A stretch of 64,000 nt of DNA from Stenotrophomonas maltophilia (GTDB lineage: Bacteria; Pseudomonadota; Gammaproteobacteria; Xanthomonadales; Xanthomonadaceae). The stretch spans positions 457,474-521,473 of the forward strand of contig NZ_NEQV01000005.1 in assembly GCF_002799245.1 (NCBI RefSeq), written 5' to 3'. The notes beneath the pieces are model-generated. The model had not been told where the DNA came from. It saw only the letters and a program-made list of their open reading frames with translations, and did not search any database. The translations under genes and the position numbers were made by a program. Positions 59,802 to 64,000 of the stretch are shown piece after piece. The number at the start of each line of letters is the position of its first letter. The first letter of the stretch is position 1.

Positions 59802-60928
59802 GGGCGGCCTCCCTTGCCGAATTCATCCACCTGGATGTGCGGGGCGTCCGGCATCGGGCCAGTGCGCCAGGCGCGCAGCTGGTAGACGTAGGACAGGACC
59901 TGGGCGACGGCCGAATACAGTCTCACGGGGATTTCCTTTCCGAGTTGGCCTTCCCGATACAAGGCGCGTGCCAAAGGCGGGGCGGAGACGATCGCCACCT
60001 TGTTGCCGTCGGCCACCTCACGGATGCGCAGGGCGGTCTCGTCCACGCCCAGGGCGACCACGGTGGGGGCATTCATGGCGCCGCCCTCGTACTTCAGGGC
60101 CACTGCGTAGTGGGTGGGGTTGACCACCACCACGTCGGCGGTGGGCACCGCTTCCATCATCCGGCGGTTGGCCATCTGCTGCTGCAGCTGGCGGATGCGG
60201 CCCTTCACCTCCGGGCTGCCCTCGCTTTCCTTCATTTCCCGGCGCAGCTCTTCACGGGTCATCTTCAGCTTGCGCATCCAGTTCCAGCGCTGGTAGGGGG
60301 CATCGATGGCGGCCAGCACCAGCATCGCGCCGGCGGTGGCCAGCAGCAGGCGCAGGGTGAAGCCCAGGCCGTCGGTGATGGCGGTTTCCAGCGGGTGGTG
60401 GATCAGCCCGCGCAGGGTGTCGAAGCCGGTCCACACCACCAGCCCGGCGGCCACGCCGACGAAGGCCACGCGCAGCAGCGACTTGGTGAACTCGGCGATG
60501 GCCTCGGGGCCATACAGGCGCTTGAGCCCGCTCATCGGGTTCATGCGGTTGATGTCGGGCAGCAACGCCTTCTGCGACCAGCGCAGGCCACCCATCACCA
60601 GCGGTGCGACGAAGCTGGCCAGCAGGCAGACCAGCACCAGCGGTGCGATCACCAGCATGAACTGCAGCAGCAGGTCGCCGAAGTGGCCGAACAGTTCCTT
60701 CGGGTTCTGCCGCAGGCTCTGTTCGGGGCTGAGCGCGTGCTTCATCCAGGCGCTGGCGCCACGGCCGATCGAACCGCTCATGGCCATCACCGCCAGCACG
60801 CTGGCGCCGAACACGGCGGCGGTGCCGAGTTCGCGCGAGCGCGGCAGGTTGCCCTGTTCACGGGCGTCGCGCAGGCGTTTTTCGGTAGGTTGTTCGGTCT
60901 TTTCGCCGGCGGATTCGTTCTCGGACAT
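59798..60928 (-). CDS. flhB: Flagellar export apparatus protein FlhB
   Basis: A 376-residue FlhB. An N-terminal cytoplasmic stretch (GEKTEQPTEKRLRDAREQGN) is followed by four TM segments and a C-terminal domain with the self-cleavage motif N-P-T-H in VVVNPTHYAVALKY. It switches export specificity from hook to filament subunits. The ATG at 60928 gives the canonical MSEN start. First gene of the run, with a sigma-54-like site upstream. Confidence 0.96.
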   Translation of the reverse strand: MSENESAGEKTEQPTEKRLRDAREQGNLPRSRELGTAAVFGASVLAVMAMSGSIGRGASAWMKHALSPEQSLRQNPKELFGHFGDLLLQFMLVIAPLVLVCLLASFVAPLVMGGLRWSQKALLPDINRMNPMSGLKRLYGPEAIAEFTKSLLRVAFVGVAAGLVVWTGFDTLRGLIHHPLETAITDGLGFTLRLLLATAGAMLVLAAIDAPYQRWNWMRKLKMTREELRREMKESEGSPEVKGRIRQLQQQMANRRMMEAVPTADVVVVNPTHYAVALKYEGGAMNAPTVVALGVDETALRIREVADGNKVAIVSAPPLARALYREGQLGKEIPVRLYSAVAQVLSYVYQLRAWRTGPMPDAPHIQVDEFGKGGRP

Positions 60929-60961
60929 CACGGGCACTGCGGCAGGGAATGCCGGGGTGCG

Positions 60962-60977
60962 TGCAAGAACCGTTCCG
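60962..60977 (-). promoter_or_regulatory. Sigma-54 promoter of the flhB operon
   Basis: Minus strand cggaacggttcttgca matches the consensus tggcacgnnnnttgc at all but two fixed positions, including the GG and GC doublets at 10-bp spacing. The start codon is about 35 bp downstream. RpoN with FleQ-type activators controls this operon in relatives. Confidence 0.65.
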
Positions 60978-61011
60978 TGATGGATTGTTGCCTACTGAGG
61001 AGCTGGCATTT

Positions 61012-61562
61012 GTAGAGCCGAGCCCATGCTCGGCTGCCTTTGGCTCGGGCGCGAAGCGCAGCCGAGCGTGGGCTCGGCTCTACAGGAGCGCTGATGCCGG
61101 GCAGGGCGTGGATGTAGCGGGGTACGGCGTTGTAGAGCCGAGCCGATGCTCGGCTGCCTTTGGCTCAGGCGCGAGGAGCAGCCGAGCGTGGGCTCGGCTC
61201 TACAGGAGCGCTGATGCCGGGCAGGGCGTGGATGTAGCGGGGTACGGCGTTGTAGAGCCGAGCCGATGCTCGGCTGCCTTTGGCTCGGGCGCGAGGAGCA
61301 GCCGAGCGTGGGCTCGGCTCTACAGGAGCGCTGATGCCGGGCAGGGCGTGGATGTGCCGGGGACGGCGTTGTAGAGCCGAGCCGATGCTCGGCTGCCTTT
61401 GGCTCAGGTGCGAGGAGCAGCCGAGCGTGGGCTCGGCTCTACAGGAGCGCTGATGCCGGGCAGGGCGTGGATGTGCCGGGGTACGGCGTTGTAGAGCCGA
61501 GCCGATGCTCGGCTGCCTTTGGCTCAGGTGCGAGGAGCAGCCGAGCGTGGGCTCGGCTCTAC
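61012..61562. repeat. Tandem SMAG-type inverted dimers, 120-bp period
   Basis: Five units start at 61012, 61132, 61252, 61371 and 61491. Each is a GTAG hairpin (gtagagccgagcc.atgctcggc), a linker cctttggctc, and a facing agccgagcgtgggctcggc ending ctac, followed by a near-identical 46-bp spacer. The last CTAC (61559-61562) supplies the stop codon of the GGDEF-EAL gene on the minus strand. The array fills the gap 60978-61558. Confidence 0.93.
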
Positions 61563-63694
61563 AAGGGAGCGCTGTCGCTGGGTGGCGGGCTCTGCGCCAG
61601 TTCCATCCGCGGCCGGGGCAGGTCATGCAGCTGCATGAAGCGGGCAGCGTCGACCGGGCGGCCGAGCAGGTACCCCTGCAGGAAGTCGCAGCCCAGGCGC
61701 TCCAGGTAGGCGCGCTGCGCAGCGGTCTCCACGCCCTCGGCCACGATGTCCATGTCCAGCGCATGGCCCAGCGCCACGATCGCCGAGACGATCACCACGT
61801 CCTCGGCACTGTGTTCCAGGTCGCGCACGAAGGCATGGTCGATCTTGATCTCGGTGGCCGGCAGCCGCTTCAGGTACAGCAGGCTGGAATAGCCGGTTCC
61901 GAAATCATCGATGGAGATGCCCACGCCCAGTGCGGACAGGGCCTGCAGCAGGCGCAGGCTGGTGTCGGTATCGCGCATGACGGTGCTTTCGGTGATTTCC
62001 AGCACCAGGTGGCGCGGGGGGATGCCATAGCGCTCGATCACCTCGCGCACATCGTGCAGCAGGTGCGGCGAGCTGAACTGCACCGGCGACAGGTTCACCG
62101 ACATCGACCAGCCGTCATGCCCGGCGTCGTGCCAGCGCCGCAGCTGCTGGCAGGCCTGGTCCAGCGCCCAGCGGCCGATTTCGTTGATCGCACCGCTGCG
62201 CTCGGCCAGGCGGATGAAGCGGTCGGGGGGAATCAGGCCCTGTTCCGGATGGCGCCAACGGATCAGTGCCTCGGCACCGGCCACCTTCTGCGTGGCCACG
62301 CGGATCTTCGGCTGGTAGTGCAGGAACAGCTGCTCGCTGCCGATGGCGCGGCGCAGGTCGGCCAGCAGCCGGAACTGCTGCTCGGCACTGTCGTTCATCC
62401 AGTCGGAAAACAGCACGAAGGCGTTGCGTCCGGATTCCTTGGCCTGGTACATCGCCGCATCGGCGAAGGCCATCAGCTGGCGCTCGCTGGCAGCGTGGTC
62501 CGGGCAGATCGCCACGCCGATGCTGGCCGTCACCTGCAGTTCGTTGTCCGCCAGCAACGGGCCGCTGCCCACCGCCTGCAGGATGCGACGGGCCAGGGTC
62601 GGCAGGTCCTCGTCGCGCTCGATGCGCACCACCAGCACGAACTCGTCACCGCCCAGGCGTGCCAGCAGGTCGTGCGGGCGCAGCAGCTGGCGGGTGCGCT
62701 CGGCCACAGCCACCAGCAGCGCGTCGCCGGCCTGATGGCCATAGGCATCATTGACCTGCTTGAAGCCGTCCAGGTCCATGAACATCACCGCGAAGCGGTT
62801 GCCCCCTTGTTCGGCCTCGGCCAGCGCCTGCACGATGCGCCGCTGCAGCAGCAGGCGGTTGGGCAGGCGGGTGAGCGGGTCGTGCAGCGCGGCCTGGGTC
62901 AGTTCCTGCTGGGCATCGGTCAACGAGGTGCTCAGCATCGAGTTGCGCAGCCGCAGCAGCTGCGCCTCCACCCGCTGGTCCAGCCACGAGACCACCAGCA
63001 CCACCGCCAGGATCGCCACGGTCAGCACCACCACCAGCATCGCCAGCCATTCGCTCTGCAGGCCATCGCCGACGGCGGCGCCACAGATGCTGCCCTCCGG
63101 GAAACGCGCGGCGGCCATGCCGGTGTAATGCATGCCGACGATGGCCAGGCCAAGCAGGCCCGCCGCCGCCAGGCGATCACCGATGCGGGTGCGCTGTGCG
63201 CGCAGGCGGAACGCCACGTACAACGCGGTCCAGGAGGCGGCCACCGCCACCATCAGCGAGAACAGCAGCCAACCCGGGTCATAGTCGATGCCCGGCTGCA
63301 TGCGCATTGCTGCCATGCCGACGTAATGCATGCCGGCAATGCCGGTGCCCATCAGCAGGGCACCGCCGGCCAGCCGCGGATGGGGCAGGGTACGCAGCGA
63401 GACCAGCCACAGCGCGAACACCGACGAGGCGATGGCAAGTGCGAGCGAGAGCAGGGTGATCGGAAGGTCGTAGCCCAACGGGATGGGCAGGTCGAAGGCC
63501 AGCATGCCGATGAAGTGCATCGACCAGATGCCCAGGCCCATGGCAAAGCCGCCCCCCAGGCGCCACCACCAGGCCGCGCCCCGGCCCGGGGCGGTAACCG
63601 TGCGCCCGGCCATCGCCAGCGCGGTGTACGAAGCCATCACGGCGACCAGCAGCGAAATCGCCACCAGCCACGGGTTGTACGTGCCTACCAGCAT
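61559..63694 (-). CDS. Membrane MHYT-GGDEF-EAL cyclic di-GMP enzyme
   Basis: A 711-residue protein. About seven TM segments form an MHYT sensor with three motifs (MHFIGM, MHYVGM, MHYTGM), proposed to bind copper and sense oxygen, CO or NO. The GGDEF domain has the intact motif LARLGGDEFV. The EAL domain has AEALIRW, LEITESTVM, SIDDFGTGYSSL and VAEGVE, all residues needed for phosphodiesterase activity. Both activities are therefore possible. It resembles the YkoW/MucR-type family. Start at 63694 (MLVGTYNPWLV). The stop codon is inside a GTAG repeat end, so the array abuts the coding region directly. Confidence 0.92.
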   Translation of the reverse strand: MLVGTYNPWLVAISLLVAVMASYTALAMAGRTVTAPGRGAAWWWRLGGGFAMGLGIWSMHFIGMLAFDLPIPLGYDLPITLLSLALAIASSVFALWLVSLRTLPHPRLAGGALLMGTGIAGMHYVGMAAMRMQPGIDYDPGWLLFSLMVAVAASWTALYVAFRLRAQRTRIGDRLAAAGLLGLAIVGMHYTGMAAARFPEGSICGAAVGDGLQSEWLAMLVVVLTVAILAVVLVVSWLDQRVEAQLLRLRNSMLSTSLTDAQQELTQAALHDPLTRLPNRLLLQRRIVQALAEAEQGGNRFAVMFMDLDGFKQVNDAYGHQAGDALLVAVAERTRQLLRPHDLLARLGGDEFVLVVRIERDEDLPTLARRILQAVGSGPLLADNELQVTASIGVAICPDHAASERQLMAFADAAMYQAKESGRNAFVLFSDWMNDSAEQQFRLLADLRRAIGSEQLFLHYQPKIRVATQKVAGAEALIRWRHPEQGLIPPDRFIRLAERSGAINEIGRWALDQACQQLRRWHDAGHDGWSMSVNLSPVQFSSPHLLHDVREVIERYGIPPRHLVLEITESTVMRDTDTSLRLLQALSALGVGISIDDFGTGYSSLLYLKRLPATEIKIDHAFVRDLEHSAEDVVIVSAIVALGHALDMDIVAEGVETAAQRAYLERLGCDFLQGYLLGRPVDAARFMQLHDLPRPRMELAQSPPPSDSAPL

Positions 63695-63869
63695 TCGTCA
63701 GTCTCCCGGACCTGCCTGTCGACGGAAACCACGGTGGGGCATGCATGAGGCAGGCCAGCGCGGAAAGGCGCCGGCCAGGTGCGGCGTCCCCCTGGGCGCC
63801 ACGCATTCACTCTAACGCGCAGACCGGGGGGGACGGCAATCAGCAAAGCGTGAAAGCCCGTGCCCCTTT

Positions 63870-63880
63870 GTAGAGCCGAG
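63870..63880 (+). repeat. Half GTAG palindrome interrupted by the IS110-like element
   Basis: gtagagccgag matches the first arm of the arrays at 61012 and 19405, then the match stops at 63881 and is replaced by atcctatgttcgagatcaag, the apparent end of the insertion sequence. Confidence 0.65.
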
Positions 63881-63895
63881 ATCCTATGTTCGAGA

Positions 63896-64000
63896 TCAAG
63901 CCTGCTGGAAGCAGGCTTGACCCACTTTCAGCATGGTCGGATCGAACTCCCGGCCGCTCTTGAAGACGCCCCAGGCAATCCTGGCCAGCTTTCTGGCCAG
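63896..64000 (-). CDS. IS110-family transposase, C-terminal end (partial)
   Basis: The minus-strand frame is open from the right edge to a TGA at 63896-63898, giving 34 residues: LARKLARIAWGVFKSGREFD, then PTMLKVGQACFQQA. The ARIAWGVFKSGREFDP segment is typical of the C-terminal end of IS110/IS1111 transposases. These are DEDD transposases guided by element-encoded RNA in studied members. The rest lies outside the window. The short distance from stop codon to element end (about 15 bp) suits such elements. Confidence 0.75.
   Translation of the reverse strand: MARKLARIAWGVFKSGREFDPTMLKVGQACFQQA

Overview
The window reads as chromosomal DNA of a Stenotrophomonas species, most likely the S. maltophilia complex. 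The evidence is: high GC with strong third-position bias; a DSF quorum-sensing (rpf) locus next to lysS; many small palindromes that begin with GTAG (the SMAG type of REP known from S. maltophilia); an effector with the C-terminal XVIPCD signal used by the Xanthomonadales killing type IV secretion system; and a polar-flagellum gene set with ParC/ParP. No sequence search was run, so names rest on motifs, lengths and gene order.

Layout. 1-5935: the end of an MmyB-type regulator, a repeat-rich gap, a succinate-semialdehyde dehydrogenase, an acetolactate-synthase-type TPP enzyme, an 81-bp tandem repeat and lysS. 6141-13449: rpfG, rpfC, an atypical PIN-like gene sitting between rpfC and rpfF, then rpfF and rpfB on the other strand. 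13685-19292: choline to glycine betaine genes betA, betB, betI and the divergent transporter betT, with a 28-bp palindromic operator between betI and betT. 19799-26117: divergent aconitases acnA (the rpfA homologue) and acnB, with an AbrB/PIN toxin-antitoxin pair between them.

26360-30425: an accessory antibacterial module on the minus strand. It has a lipase effector with an XVIPCD tail, three paralogous lipoproteins that look like its immunity proteins, and a frameshifted, truncated effector copy between them. An alpha/beta hydrolase (30586-31389) follows.

31639-60928: about 29 kb of motility and chemotaxis genes, all on the minus strand. In transcription order these are flhB-flhA-flhF-flhG-fliA-cheY-cheZ-cheA-motC-motD-parC-parP, then a second group STAS-cheY-cheA-MCP-ycgR-cheW-small secreted protein-MCP-MCP-cheR-cheD-cheB. 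A sigma-54-like site precedes flhB. Six sites with sigma-28 (FliA) spacing precede motC, the STAS gene, one MCP, cheW, the small secreted protein and another MCP. This fits a cascade in which the flhB operon makes FliA and FliA then switches on motor and chemotaxis genes. The gaps hold several families of palindromes and one 215-bp element with 33-bp terminal inverted repeats.

60929-64000: a 120-bp-unit array of GTAG palindromes, a membrane MHYT-GGDEF-EAL protein, and at the edge the last 34 codons of an IS110-like transposase that appears to interrupt a GTAG palindrome. RpfG, YcgR and the GGDEF-EAL protein link quorum sensing, cyclic di-GMP and motility within this one region.
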